Positions 1 to 9,719 of a stretch of 64,000 bases of DNA are shown here, piece by piece. The number at the start of each line of letters is the position of its first letter. Positions within the stretch are counted from its first letter, which is position 1. Both the position numbers and the translations under genes were made by a program. Origin of the DNA: Kangiella taiwanensis (GTDB lineage: Bacteria; Pseudomonadota; Gammaproteobacteria; Enterobacterales; Kangiellaceae); the NCBI RefSeq assembly GCF_020005165.1, contig NZ_JAHCLT010000001.1, forward strand, positions 496,001 to 560,000, written 5' to 3'. The notes under the pieces were generated by a model. It saw only the letters and a list, made by a program, of their open reading frames with translations. It searched no databases and was not told where the DNA came from.

Positions 1-615
1 AGCTTGGTTAATATCGGGCAGTTGAAACTGGCTTTGTACCTTTTCTGGCAGTAAGTTGTCGATTGGGTGCTTATCTAATAAGGCCACCGCTTGTTGAGTT
101 AATGGCCTAAGGCTGTTTTGGTGTAACCCATCAGTTGTAGGGTACACTGGCGTTAAGCTATCGAGTAAAGGGGCAGAACTGGTCGCGGTGATGGCTGTCA
201 GTTCAGGATGTACCATATTGCATTGATACCCAAAACGGCGAACTTCACCAAAAGCGTAAAATTCGGCACCTTTTTCGAGCCGTTGTTGTTGGCTTTTATT
301 GAAGTAGAAAAAACGGAAGTCGATGCTGGCTGTTTGATCGCTAGCGCGACAGATAAGCGAGCGTCGCTTGCCGTATTTCACTTGGGTCATCTCGACCTGC
401 ACTTTGATCAAGGCTCGATCGCCGTCCTGTAAACTGGCGATGGTTTTTATTTGAGTCCGATCTTCATACCGAAGGGGGAGATGCAATAGAAGGTCGAGGA
501 CATTGCGGATATGCAGTCGTTCGAGCTTTTCAGCCAGCTTCGGGCCAACCCCTTTCAGACTGGTGCAGTCGAGGTTAGCGAGGTTGATATCCGAAGCGAG
601 TTTAGAAATGGCCAT
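1..615 (-). CDS. recG: ATP-dependent DNA helicase RecG (N-terminal part, cut by window edge)
   Basis: The first 205 codons of RecG, the helicase that remodels stalled replication forks and Holliday junctions, are read here; the gene runs off the left edge. The N-terminal wedge region is recognisable: a helix-hairpin-helix-like stretch (LKGVGPKLAEKLERL, about residues 21-35) followed by LLLHLPLRYEDRT, a typical RecG signature, and an OB-fold beginning around residue 60. The helicase motifs lie outside the window. The ATG overlaps the oxyR stop codon by one base (TAATG), so translation is probably coupled to oxyR. An oxyR-recG operon is described in Pseudomonas aeruginosa. Confidence 0.93.
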   Translation of the reverse strand, partial: MAISKLASDINLANLDCTSLKGVGPKLAEKLERLHIRNVLDLLLHLPLRYEDRTQIKTIASLQDGDRALIKVQVEMTQVKYGKRRSLICRASDQTASIDFRFFYFNKSQQQRLEKGAEFYAFGEVRRFGYQCNMVHPELTAITATSSAPLLDSLTPVYPTTDGLHQNSLRPLTQQAVALLDKHPIDNLLPEKVQSQFQLPDINQA

Positions 616-1532
616 TAATCGTTAATGCGTTCACCTGGGAGTTCGATAATCTCAAGCGCCTGCTTAATCAAATCGAGAGCTTTCTTTCGTGGGAAGCTGC
701 GGCGGTAAGCCAGAGCCACCTGGCGACTCGGTTTCGGGGTATCGAATTCACGAGTCACTAGCCCTAGTTTTTCATTATGAAAGTCCGCCGCTGATTTCGG
801 GATCACGCTGATTCCAAGACCGCTAGCGACCATTTGACGAATGGTTTCAATCGAGCTGCCTGTGATCCAGTCTTTTTGTGGGTTTAAACTGTTGTCGCGA
901 CACTGTGGACAGGCTTCGAGTACCTGATCACGAAAGCAGTGTCCAGCACCTAACATGATCATCACTTCATCAGCGATATCCACTAATTGCAGTGAATCGC
1001 GTTTGACCCAAGGGTGACGCTCTGGCAATAAAGCGATGAAATCTTCTTGGTATAAGGGAATCACATCAACTTCGGGCTCTTCAAAGGGAAGTGCCACAAT
1101 GATTGCATCAACATCACCATTACGCAGTTTGGTGCGAAGGTTATGGGTATAATCTTCATCAATATGAAGTGGCATCTTTGGAGCGAGTTGGCGCAGCTGC
1201 GGTATCAGCGATGGCAAAAGGTAAGGGCCGATGGTGAAGATGGCACCAATTTTTAGTGGGCCGTCAAGTTGATCCGAGTTTTGCTTAGCCATTTGCTTGA
1301 GCTGGCTGACCTGCTCAAGAATGCGCTGGGCTTGTTCGACCACGAGATCACCTTGTGGCGTGGTACGTACGTCTGATTTACTACGCTCAAAAAGGGTGAT
1401 CCCCAGTTGTTCTTCAAGCTTTTTTACGCCAACACTTAACGTTGGTTGGCTGACGAAACATGCTTCTGCCGCACGGCCAAAATGGCGCTCGCGGGCAACC
1501 GCAACAATATACTTAAACTCTGTTAGTGTCAT
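615..1532 (-). CDS. oxyR: Hydrogen-peroxide-sensing LysR regulator OxyR
   Basis: A LysR-family regulator of 305 residues that activates peroxide defence genes when oxidised. The winged helix-turn-helix is at the N-terminus (FGRAAEACFVSQPTLS, about residues 18-33). The redox pair falls at Cys199 and Cys208 (GHCFRDQVLEAC), the same numbering as the E. coli disulphide switch, which separates OxyR from other LysR proteins; a further Cys211 is present. The gene is followed by recG with a one-base overlap. On the mRNA the Shine-Dalgarno GAGAGAGG can pair with an upstream TCTCTCTC about 17 bases away, so the leader may fold over the start site. Confidence 0.95.
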   Translation of the reverse strand: MTLTEFKYIVAVARERHFGRAAEACFVSQPTLSVGVKKLEEQLGITLFERSKSDVRTTPQGDLVVEQAQRILEQVSQLKQMAKQNSDQLDGPLKIGAIFTIGPYLLPSLIPQLRQLAPKMPLHIDEDYTHNLRTKLRNGDVDAIIVALPFEEPEVDVIPLYQEDFIALLPERHPWVKRDSLQLVDIADEVMIMLGAGHCFRDQVLEACPQCRDNSLNPQKDWITGSSIETIRQMVASGLGISVIPKSAADFHNEKLGLVTREFDTPKPSRQVALAYRRSFPRKKALDLIKQALEIIELPGERIND

Positions 1533-1541
1533 AATTGATAG

Positions 1542-1574
1542 CCTCTCTCTATTATGATCCAGTGCTGAGAGAGA
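1542..1574 (-). promoter_or_regulatory. Inverted repeat covering the oxyR ribosome binding site
   Basis: On the minus strand TCTCTCTC (1567-1574) is followed after a loop of 17 bases by GAGAGAGG (1542-1549), which is the likely oxyR Shine-Dalgarno sequence 9 bases before the ATG. Seven Watson-Crick pairs plus one G-T pair could form in the mRNA and hide the ribosome site. That it regulates oxyR translation is inference. Confidence 0.4.
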
Positions 1575-1649
1575 TAAGTCAATCCATAAGTCATCTATTT
1601 CTGCTGATTATTGGTTAGAACTTATCACGGTTTACACCTCACCACATTG

Positions 1650-2456
1650 TCATGTTTTTTGTGCAATAAACATGGATAACGGGCGACCGTCTTCTAGGTG
1701 GTGCACTTGATTGAGTAAGACTGACCAATCTTCAAAGCGTTCAGACAGCTCGTCGTTTTTGAGTAAAAAGTCCGCTTTTTTGGGTTTACCAAACTTTGCG
1801 GCACCCTCAAGAAAGGTATGAATAACGATTTTACAGCCGGTAGGCAAGTGCTCCTGATAGATATCGAATAGAGGACGATGTAGGAAACGGCTTTGCATGA
1901 TGAGTTGAGGTTGCTCTTTCTGAATCAACTCAATCAATTTTTCTGGGTTTTTACGACAGTCCATTTGTACTGTAGAAACATTCACATCCCAGCGCTCCGC
2001 TGAGTGAGATACCCGCTCTAAAGCTTGATCAAAGTAATCAATAGCAAAAACATCGTACCCCATTAGCCCGAGTAAAATCACGTCGCGCCCAGAGCCACAA
2101 CCAACATCAATGGCAGATGTAGCTTTGGTATCTGGGGTGATGAGCTGTGCGTATTCTTCAACAACGGGGTTACCGAACCATAAACGATGGTGGCTTGGCC
2201 CAGTCTCAACAGGAAGCTTGGATAAGCTTTCGGATGTAAAAACGTCCTCAATGATAAAGTTTCGCTCTAAGAATAACTCTAATACTTTTCGTTGATCAGA
2301 GGGTTCAACACAGAGGCTAAGTACAGTTCCTTTCGGAGGAACCTCGTGCCACAAGTCATCAAGTTGATTAAAAGGGATGTGTACTGCATTAGGCAAGTGG
2401 CCCTCAAGAAATTGCTCAAGAGGGCGCAAATCGATAATAGCGGATGAATTTGTCAT
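1650..2456 (-). CDS. Rhodanese-like domain fused to SAM-dependent methyltransferase
   Basis: 268 residues with two domains. Residues about 5-85 are rhodanese-like (IDLRPLEQFLEGHLPNAVHIPF), with a Cys in the expected active loop (SLCVEPSDQR) but without the usual CRSGxR pattern. Residues about 95-268 are a class I methyltransferase with the SAM-binding motif DVGCGSGRD (about 118-126) and an acidic end of strand 2 (FAID). The substrate is unknown. The ATG overlaps the stop of the DUF418 gene upstream (TAATG), so the two are probably one operon. Such fusions are seen in gammaproteobacteria without an assigned function. Confidence 0.8.
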   Translation of the reverse strand: MTNSSAIIDLRPLEQFLEGHLPNAVHIPFNQLDDLWHEVPPKGTVLSLCVEPSDQRKVLELFLERNFIIEDVFTSESLSKLPVETGPSHHRLWFGNPVVEEYAQLITPDTKATSAIDVGCGSGRDVILLGLMGYDVFAIDYFDQALERVSHSAERWDVNVSTVQMDCRKNPEKLIELIQKEQPQLIMQSRFLHRPLFDIYQEHLPTGCKIVIHTFLEGAAKFGKPKKADFLLKNDELSERFEDWSVLLNQVHHLEDGRPLSMFIAQKT

Positions 2457-3685
2457 TAAGCTCGCTTAAAAGGTTGTAACTTACCGTAGCTCAAACTGCG
2501 CCACAACCACTCTAGTGGGCCATAACGGAACCGTGATAACCACCAAGGCGACCATATTAGCTGGGCGACAAATATGACTGCGACAATCAACATCAGTTGA
2601 TAGCGTTCAAGCTGTGCAAACAAGCCAAAACCATGACTGTAGAAAAGTATCGTGCAGATAATGCTTTGTGAAATATAGTTGCTGAAAGCCATACGCCCAA
2701 CAGCCTCAAGTCGATTTTTAAAGCCTTGAAGCTTGTCGGATTTAACCCATAGACAAAATAAACCAATGTATCCTAGCGCTACGAAAACGGCAGCAAAGCT
2801 ATTGAGCGACATGAAAGACAGCATGGTTGTTCGCATGCTGAACTCAGTGTCGATCAGTAAGAAATTATCGTAAGCAATAATGCCAAAACCGATGAGGAAA
2901 CAAATAACCATCATTTTGATGTAGAAGCTCCTGCTTCTCTCTGCAGTGAGCACACCCAACTGATACAGTCCCATACCGAGTAACATCGAACCACCGATTC
3001 GGAAAAGACCAAAGAACAACGCCATCATCGGTAAGTTAGTGGTAAAAAAGTCAATTCGATGGTCTAGTTGAGAGGCGTAAGTGCTGGTGTAGACAGCGTT
3101 TTCTTGCGCTATAAACGCTTGTGATGGTGCAAACATGTCGAACATGTCCTGCATTTCTTCGTCAGGAACGTCTCCACCAAAGACAGCGAACAGGGTCATT
3201 AAGGCGACCATAATACTGATGAAAATAGCTCCAACGATAATTTTGGTTGACGCTTTGGTATCACGTGCGAACCAGTAAACCCACAATCCTGTGATGGCAT
3301 ACGTCACCAGAATGTCGCCGTACCAAATAAATATCGCATGGAGTACACCGAAGCAGAGTAACCAGAACATCCGTTTGTAATGCACCCCAGTTGGTGATGT
3401 GCCATTTGCTGTGGCACGTTGGGCCATTAACATGATTCCGGCGCCAAAGAGCATAGAGAATAGTGTATAGAATTTCTGATCGGCAAAAGTATGAGTCACA
3501 AACCAAGTAACCAAATCAATAGTTGACGGTTCGCCAAGCGCTTTAGGGTTAACATAGTAGGCATAGATATTGGCGAAGGCATAGATATTCATAATCAGAA
3601 TACCCGCAACGGCAATACCGCGTATCAAATCCAGTGAGCGGTATCGGGAGGTTGACTCGGTGGGTGTGAGTGCAGTTGTTGTCAT
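2456..3685 (-). CDS. DUF418 multi-pass membrane protein
   Basis: A 409-residue inner-membrane protein with about ten hydrophobic segments. The N-terminal signature RSLDLIRGIAVAGILIMNI (residues 16-34) and the C-terminal region ending in FRYGPLEWLWRSLSYGK are diagnostic of the DUF418/YeiB family, which is related to membrane acyltransferase-like proteins; the biochemical role of the family is not settled. It precedes the rhodanese-methyltransferase gene with a one-base overlap. The upstream gap to the divergent gene at 3782 is short and AT-rich, and probably holds both promoters. Confidence 0.85.
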   Translation of the reverse strand: MTTTALTPTESTSRYRSLDLIRGIAVAGILIMNIYAFANIYAYYVNPKALGEPSTIDLVTWFVTHTFADQKFYTLFSMLFGAGIMLMAQRATANGTSPTGVHYKRMFWLLCFGVLHAIFIWYGDILVTYAITGLWVYWFARDTKASTKIIVGAIFISIMVALMTLFAVFGGDVPDEEMQDMFDMFAPSQAFIAQENAVYTSTYASQLDHRIDFFTTNLPMMALFFGLFRIGGSMLLGMGLYQLGVLTAERSRSFYIKMMVICFLIGFGIIAYDNFLLIDTEFSMRTTMLSFMSLNSFAAVFVALGYIGLFCLWVKSDKLQGFKNRLEAVGRMAFSNYISQSIICTILFYSHGFGLFAQLERYQLMLIVAVIFVAQLIWSPWWLSRFRYGPLEWLWRSLSYGKLQPFKRA

Positions 3686-3781
3686 ATCAGATCCTTTGCT
3701 TATTTTTCAGGCAGTATAGCTCTAATGAACTTAATTAACCAACAGTATCTAAGTAACTAATTGTTAATAAAGGGAGTTTTC

Positions 3782-4375
3782 ATGAAAAATATTTCAATTA
3801 CAGGACTACTCATCATCGTTATGAGTTGGTTGATTTACTACTTTGTTTTTAGTTTATCACTTGAACCGAAAAATAACTTTAAAGCCGATATCTCAGAAGA
3901 TAATGTAACTCAGGGTGTGAAAGGTAGTACTAAGGGTCTGGAAACTAAGATAACAGAGAGTAATGAATCTCGACTTAAAGCCAAGACGATTGATACCGAA
4001 AAGCCTAAGCCCGAACCTGAAAAGAACCTGTCGGGGATCGATCTTAAGATTGACGGCAATATGCTGGAGGAGTCGTATTTAGCTGAGTCTAACAGTGACT
4101 TTGGTTGGAAGTCGTATTGGCAGAATGAGCTTTATGTGATCTTGATGGAGTCATCAAGAAGTTACCCTTTTATGTCTCAAGCAACGGACTGTAGAGAGTT
4201 AACTTGTAGAGTTGAGGTGGAAGTTTCTACTCAACAGTTGCACTTCATCAAACAGGCCGTCGTTGCTATCGACGCAGAGTTTTCGAGGCGACAAATGCCA
4301 TTGGCTATTAACAGCATTGATGTCAAGGAGGGCGCTATTGTGTTTTATGTTCAGCCCGGCGACATGCCTCGGTAA
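3782..4375 (+). CDS. Hypothetical single-pass membrane-anchored protein
   Basis: 197 residues, not recognised by name. An ATG start is chosen because AGGGAG (3771-3776) lies 5 bases upstream; an in-frame TTG at 3761 has no such site. Residues about 5-24 are one membrane segment, followed by a lysine- and glutamate-rich low-complexity linker and a small C-terminal domain with DCRELTCRVEVEV, two cysteines five residues apart. This pattern recurs in periplasmic hypothetical proteins of gammaproteobacteria. It is divergent from the DUF418 gene and convergent with trmH. Confidence 0.65.
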   Translation: MKNISITGLLIIVMSWLIYYFVFSLSLEPKNNFKADISEDNVTQGVKGSTKGLETKITESNESRLKAKTIDTEKPKPEPEKNLSGIDLKIDGNMLEESYLAESNSDFGWKSYWQNELYVILMESSRSYPFMSQATDCRELTCRVEVEVSTQQLHFIKQAVVAIDAEFSRRQMPLAINSIDVKEGAIVFYVQPGDMPR

Positions 4376-4392
4376 CCATTCATAGGTTATGA

Positions 4393-5079
4393 CTATATTT
4401 GTCGCCTTAGCTCGTCCCACTCTGGGTCATCTATATCGCCACGCTCATCAAGCTTTGGATAGCGCATCTTGTGCTTATCACAGTACTTTTTGATCGTTGG
4501 GTGGAGCGCGTTAAATAAAATATAGTCGACTTCTTCTTGTGGTACTTTTAACTCGCCATACATTTCAGCTTCTGCACGCTGCCTTTGCGCTTCATAGAGA
4601 ATTAATGCGCTGGCGACAGAGACATTGAGTGATTGCACCATACCAACCATCGGAATAATGACATGTTCGTCGGCGAGGTCTGCAGCTTCGTCGGATACGC
4701 CAACCAACTCTGAACCAACTAAAATACAGGTTGGTTTGGTGTAATCAATGCTGCGGAAATCTACCGCTCTATCAGAAAAGTGTGCGGCTAAAACTTGCAT
4801 GCCTTGGTTTTTAACTTCAGCAATACCTGATGCTAAATCAGCGTGTTTGTGCGTTGTCACCCAGCGTTTGCTACCGCTAGAAGTATGGTGTCCTGAGTAA
4901 CTGACGCCTTCAGGAAATACAGCATGAACATGACCGATGCCAACGGCGTCAGCGGTACGGACAATAGCAGCAAGGTTATGGGGCTTATGCACTTCATCCA
5001 TAAAAACCGTCAGATCAGGCTGACGGTTGGATAGTAACTCTATGATTTTGTCATAACGACTCGGAGAACGTTCTTGCAA
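4393..5079 (-). CDS. trmH: tRNA (guanosine-18-2'-O)-methyltransferase TrmH
   Basis: A SpoU-class (SPOUT) RNA methyltransferase of 228 residues that modifies G18 in the D-loop of tRNAs. Motif 1 (HKPHNLAAIVRTADAVGIG, residues about 31-49), motif 2 (ILVGSELVGVSDEA) and motif 3 (IPMVGMVQSLNVSVASALILYE) are complete, and the C-terminal TrmH extension is present. It lies 3 bases behind ridA and downstream of spoT, the arrangement of the E. coli spoT-trmH-recG operon with ridA inserted. Confidence 0.95.
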   Translation of the reverse strand: MQERSPSRYDKIIELLSNRQPDLTVFMDEVHKPHNLAAIVRTADAVGIGHVHAVFPEGVSYSGHHTSSGSKRWVTTHKHADLASGIAEVKNQGMQVLAAHFSDRAVDFRSIDYTKPTCILVGSELVGVSDEAADLADEHVIIPMVGMVQSLNVSVASALILYEAQRQRAEAEMYGELKVPQEEVDYILFNALHPTIKKYCDKHKMRYPKLDERGDIDDPEWDELRRQI

Positions 5080-5082
5080 CGA

Positions 5083-5466
5083 TTAGTCCTCAAGGGTCAT
5101 GATGGCATCCATTTCAATCTGGGCACCTTTAGGAAGTTCTTTCACACCGATAGCCGCGCGTGCAGGATAAGGCTGCTCGAAATACTGCGCCATGATGTCA
5201 TTAACCGTCGCGAAGTGGCTTAGGTCAATCATAAAGATATTGAGTTTAGAGATATGGTTCAGTGAGCCACCAGCCGCTTCACACACTGCGGTTAAGTTCT
5301 TAAACACTTGATGAACTTGCTCGTCAAAATCTTGAACTAACTCCATGGTTTCAGGAATTAGAGGAATTTGCCCTGAAAGGTAAACCGTATTGCCGGCTCT
5401 CACCGCTTGCGAATAAGTGCCAATAGCAGCAGGCGCTTTTTCGGTATTAATGACTTGTTTGGTCAC
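5083..5466 (-). CDS. ridA: RidA family enamine/imine deaminase
   Basis: RidA hydrolyses reactive 2-aminoacrylate and related enamines released by PLP enzymes. The GTG at 5466 is preferred (127 residues, the family's usual length), with AAGGACAC just upstream; a start further upstream would add about 21 residues with no counterpart in the family. The family pattern is clear: [12 protein letters not shown] near the N-terminus, YLSGQIPL, and [23 protein letters not shown] with the substrate-binding Arg near residue 105. The gene overlaps the 3' end of spoT by 20 bases and is 3 bases from trmH. Confidence 0.93.
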   Translation of the reverse strand: MTKQVINTEKAPAAIGTYSQAVRAGNTVYLSGQIPLIPETMELVQDFDEQVHQVFKNLTAVCEAAGGSLNHISKLNIFMIDLSHFATVNDIMAQYFEQPYPARAAIGVKELPKGAQIEMDAIMTLED

Positions 5467-7603
5467 GTTTGTGTCCTTTTGGTTGTATATCGGGGTGGCG
5501 ATAAACCTTATTAACGAAAGGTACCACACGTAATTTCTTGATTATCGAGGCGAGGTGAACGCGATTTTTGACACCAATTTGGAAAGTGATGATGTTAACA
5601 TCCCCGTCCAACTCGTTAATGTCAACGTTAACAATGTTGCCTTCTTGGTTGGCAATAATATTCGTAACTTGTGCGAGCACACCGCGTTGGTTAAATACCT
5701 GTAGCCGTAGCTCGGTAGTAAAGTCGCCTTCTAAATCGTCTGACCATTCTACGGGTACATAATGATCATTTTGCTTGTGCGCGCGCTGGATATTAGGGCA
5801 GTTATCGCGGTGAATATTAAAGCCACGACCAGGACTGACGTATGCCATGATGGGGTCACCCGGAATGGGGCGACAGCATCGGGCATATTTAATCACTAAC
5901 CCTTCCGTGCCTTTAATAGCAAGCGGAGAGCGCTCTTCTTGTGATTCTGACTTTTTATCCTGAGCTTCCTGTTCTTCAGCATCGCTGGTTAAGCGGTGTG
6001 CGACCAAAGCGCTGGCGATTTTGCCAAGGCCGATCCCTGCTAACAAATCATCAAAACTGGCATACCGGGTCACGTCAGTGATTTGCTGCAATTTGTCTTC
6101 TGCAAATTCGTCTAACGATTTCTTCAGTGACTGCTCAAGCAAGCGTCGCCCAAGATGAACGGCTTCATCATGACGCATGTTTTTGACGAAATTACGGATA
6201 TTGGTTCGTGCTTTGCCCGTCACCGCGTAACTTAGCCATGCAGGGTTAGGGCGTGAACCTGGTGCCGTAATAACTTCAACAGTACGACCATTCACAAGCG
6301 GCGTACTCAAAGGTGAAAACTGCTTATCAATCTTGCAGGCGATGCAAGTATTGCCGATGTCAGTGTGGATCGCATAAGCAAAATCCACAGGTGTCGCGCC
6401 CTTAGGCAACTCGATAATCTTTCCTTTAGGGGTAAATACGTAAACTTCGTCTGGGTAGAGATCGATTTTGACGTTTTCAATAAACTCAATCGAGTCACCA
6501 ACGTTTTGTTGCATCTCAATCAAGCTTTGTAGCCACTCGCGTGCTTTGGTTTCAGCTGGGTGGTGTGAATTACCGGTTTTGTAGAGCCAGTGAGCCGCAA
6601 CACCATGTTCCGCCATTTGATCCATTAGCTCGGTACGAATTTGAACCTCAATATGGAGGCCTGATTTGCTTCGTAAAACCGTGTGCAATGATTGATAGCC
6701 GTTTGCTTTAGGAATGGCAATGTAATCTTTAAAGCGACCAGGAATGGGTTTAAACAAATTGTGAATCTGGCCTAACACCCGATAGCTGGAATCTTCGCTG
6801 TCTGTAATAACACGGAAAGCGTAAATATCCATAACTTCGTTAAAGGTGCCGACTTTGTCGCGCATTTTCTTGTAAATGCTGTAGAGACTCTTCTCACGCC
6901 CAATCACTTGGCATTTGAGGCCTGTGTCTTTTAAGCGATTGCGTAGTTGCTTGGTGATGCGTTCGACAACTTCTTTGCGGTGGCCTCGAACTTTACTCAC
7001 CGATTCTTTTAAGACGCGATACCGCATTGGATACAGGTTTGCAAAACCAAGGAGTTCCAACTGTTCTTTAATGCGGTGAATACCAAGGCGATTGGCAATA
7101 GGTGCATAAATTTCTAGCGTTTCGCGTGCAATACGACGACGCTTGTCAGGGCGCAAGGCTCCTAGGGTCTGCATGTTATGCAGTCTGTCCGCCAGCTTGA
7201 TCAAAATAACGCGGATATCCTGCGTCATCGCCATCATCATCTTGCGGAAGTTTTCGGCTTGAGCTTGCTCTTTGGACTGGAAGTCGATTTGTGTCAGTTT
7301 ACTAACACCTTCGACCAAATCGGCCACGGTTTCGCCGAATTGCTCGGTAAGATCCTGCTTAGTGACATCACAGTCCTCAATCACATCATGCATTAAGGCC
7401 GCCATGATGGTCTGATGATCAAGATGTAAGTCAGCTAAGATATTTGCCGCTGCAACAGGGTGGGTGATATAGGGATCACCACTGGAGCGCATTTGCCCAT
7501 CGTGGGCGCACTCAGCCACTTGATACGCACGTTCCGCATCGGCAACCTGCTGTGGTTCTAAATAACCTTCAAGAACGTATTTAAGATCTGCAAAATAGGC
7601 CAT
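5447..7603 (-). CDS. spoT: Bifunctional (p)ppGpp synthetase/hydrolase SpoT
   Basis: 718 residues, normal for SpoT. Order of domains: HD hydrolase with MHDVIED (His72-Asp73 pair) and ITHP (47-50), which makes hydrolase activity likely; RelA/SpoT synthetase domain about 230-345 ([25 protein letters not shown]); TGS domain about 385-450 ([16 protein letters not shown]); C-terminal zinc-finger-like region ([11 protein letters not shown]) and ACT domain about 640-710. It follows rpoZ by 46 bases, as in E. coli, and is translated into ridA through an overlap. Confidence 0.97.
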   Translation of the reverse strand: MAYFADLKYVLEGYLEPQQVADAERAYQVAECAHDGQMRSSGDPYITHPVAAANILADLHLDHQTIMAALMHDVIEDCDVTKQDLTEQFGETVADLVEGVSKLTQIDFQSKEQAQAENFRKMMMAMTQDIRVILIKLADRLHNMQTLGALRPDKRRRIARETLEIYAPIANRLGIHRIKEQLELLGFANLYPMRYRVLKESVSKVRGHRKEVVERITKQLRNRLKDTGLKCQVIGREKSLYSIYKKMRDKVGTFNEVMDIYAFRVITDSEDSSYRVLGQIHNLFKPIPGRFKDYIAIPKANGYQSLHTVLRSKSGLHIEVQIRTELMDQMAEHGVAAHWLYKTGNSHHPAETKAREWLQSLIEMQQNVGDSIEFIENVKIDLYPDEVYVFTPKGKIIELPKGATPVDFAYAIHTDIGNTCIACKIDKQFSPLSTPLVNGRTVEVITAPGSRPNPAWLSYAVTGKARTNIRNFVKNMRHDEAVHLGRRLLEQSLKKSLDEFAEDKLQQITDVTRYASFDDLLAGIGLGKIASALVAHRLTSDAEEQEAQDKKSESQEERSPLAIKGTEGLVIKYARCCRPIPGDPIMAYVSPGRGFNIHRDNCPNIQRAHKQNDHYVPVEWSDDLEGDFTTELRLQVFNQRGVLAQVTNIIANQEGNIVNVDINELDGDVNIITFQIGVKNRVHLASIIKKLRVVPFVNKVYRHPDIQPKGHKRDQTSH

Positions 7604-7649
7604 GCGTATCAGTGTTATGTGCTGTAACTAATGCGAAGTCGGAATCAAA

Positions 7650-7898
7650 TTAAAATAGAACTGGACGAGATTCCTGCTCTTGCTCAGCTGCGCGCTCATC
7701 AGCCGCAACCGTTTCTGCAGTAGTTAAACCTTCTTCAATTTCACGTAGCGCAACAACTGTCGGCTTATCATTGTCCCATTCAACTTTAGGGTCATGAGTA
7801 CCATTAGCGATCTGACGTGCGCGTTTCGCTGCCAACATAATTAAATCAAAGCGGTTACCAACAACTTCTACCGCATCTTGAACTGTAACACGTGCCAT
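7650..7898 (-). CDS. rpoZ: RNA polymerase omega subunit
   Basis: The 82-residue omega subunit chaperones the beta-prime subunit during assembly and forms part of a ppGpp site on RNA polymerase. The N-terminus [19 protein letters not shown] and the AAKRARQI helix are typical. The position between gmk and spoT is the classical one and fits the shared link to ppGpp. The gap to gmk (7899-8012) contains the small palindrome ACACTA-N7-TAGTGT (7949-7967), of unknown role. Confidence 0.97.
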   Translation of the reverse strand: MARVTVQDAVEVVGNRFDLIMLAAKRARQIANGTHDPKVEWDNDKPTVVALREIEEGLTTAETVAADERAAEQEQESRPVLF

Positions 7899-8012
7899 AA
7901 CTTACCTCTTACAACCTTGCGGAACATCCGCATTAACAATCTTCTAACACACTAATAAAAATAGTGTATCCAAAAAAGCGAGCCAGAAACAGCCTAGCCC
8001 AGTAAAAATGGT

Positions 8013-8678
<666 letters not shown>

Positions 8679-8683
8679 CTAAA

Positions 8684-9550
8684 TTATTCAATATTTTGAA
8701 CTTGCTCGCGCATTTGCTCGATGAGGACTTTGACTTCTACCGAGCTGTTAGTGATGTTGGCGTTGATCGACTTAGAGCCCAATGTGTTTGCCTCACGATT
8801 AAACTCTTGCATTAAGAAGTCTAAGCGACGCCCAACAGGCCCCTTGTCTTTCAATAGCCTCAAGCACTCAGTGACATGGGTGTTTAAGCGATCGAGCTCT
8901 TCTGCAACATCCAACTTCTGTGCTAAGAAGACCATTTCTTGCTCTAAGCGCTCAGAGTCGAGTTCAACTTTCGCCTCTTCGAAGCGGTTGATCAGGCGCT
9001 CGCGCTGCCATTTCATCACTTCGGGCATTTGCGCTTCAACTTTAGCCACTTCCTCTGAAATACCTTTTAAGCGCTGCTCAATAATGTCTGAAAGCGCTTC
9101 GCCTTCACGTTGGCGAACTTCAATCAATTGGTCAACCGCTTGTGAAAAGGCTTGTTTGACGTCCTTTTCCATGGCGTCGGTATCGGCTTCTTCTTGTTGC
9201 AATAAGCCCGGCCAGCGCATCAGCTGAACTAAATCAGCAGATTGATTATCTTGCGCCAACACCTGTAATTCTTCATGCGCCGTCAAGAGTTGTTGGGCCA
9301 TCTCTTGGTCCAGTTTCATGCGGCCAGCATGTTTTGGATTCATCTCAATACGCAATGAGCAGTCCAATTTGCCGCGGTTCAAACGTTTACGCAGTACGTT
9401 CCGTAGCTCAAACTCAAGATGGCGGAATGATTCAGGCATTCTAAAGTTAGGCTCCAGAAAGCGCTGATTTACCGACTTAATTTCCCAAGTTACATTGCCC
9501 CATTCGGCAGCAAACTGCTGGCGAGCGAAAGCGGTCATGCTTTTTAACAT
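8684..9550 (-). CDS. yicC: YicC family endoribonuclease-like protein
   Basis: 288 residues, full-length. The N-terminal MLKSMTAFAR and EIKSVNQRFLE and the C-terminal LDFLMQEFNREANTLGSKS are diagnostic of YicC/YloC, a family with reported endoribonuclease activity on sRNA or mRNA. A long charged helical middle (about 90-240) is typical. It is directly upstream of gmk and probably starts the gmk-rpoZ-spoT transcript; the 169-base gap above it to apaH would hold the promoter. Confidence 0.93.
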   Translation of the reverse strand: MLKSMTAFARQQFAAEWGNVTWEIKSVNQRFLEPNFRMPESFRHLEFELRNVLRKRLNRGKLDCSLRIEMNPKHAGRMKLDQEMAQQLLTAHEELQVLAQDNQSADLVQLMRWPGLLQQEEADTDAMEKDVKQAFSQAVDQLIEVRQREGEALSDIIEQRLKGISEEVAKVEAQMPEVMKWQRERLINRFEEAKVELDSERLEQEMVFLAQKLDVAEELDRLNTHVTECLRLLKDKGPVGRRLDFLMQEFNREANTLGSKSINANITNSSVEVKVLIEQMREQVQNIE

Positions 9551-9719
9551 ACGAGAACAAACTCCGATTCGAACAGTGGCTTCAAATGTCTTGATTTTTA
9601 AGGGCTTAAGGTCAGTACCAGCCTTAAACTGAAAATCGACACGGAAAGCCTACAATTGTACCGATATTTATGCAGATTGGCGATAGTTTAATCAAAGAGA
9701 TTGTGTACCGCAGTTGAAT

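Noticed and set aside
208-432. Open frame on the plus strand opposite recG
   Set aside because: It is an antisense shadow of the recG coding sequence, with no ribosome site and no known family.
7949-7967. ACACTA-N7-TAGTGT palindrome between gmk and rpoZ as an operator
   Set aside because: Only six base pairs with an A-rich spacer in a generally AT-rich gap; too weak to call a regulatory site.
8721-9227. 168-codon open frame opposite yicC
   Set aside because: A shadow in the antisense frame of a well-conserved gene; no ribosome site or family match.
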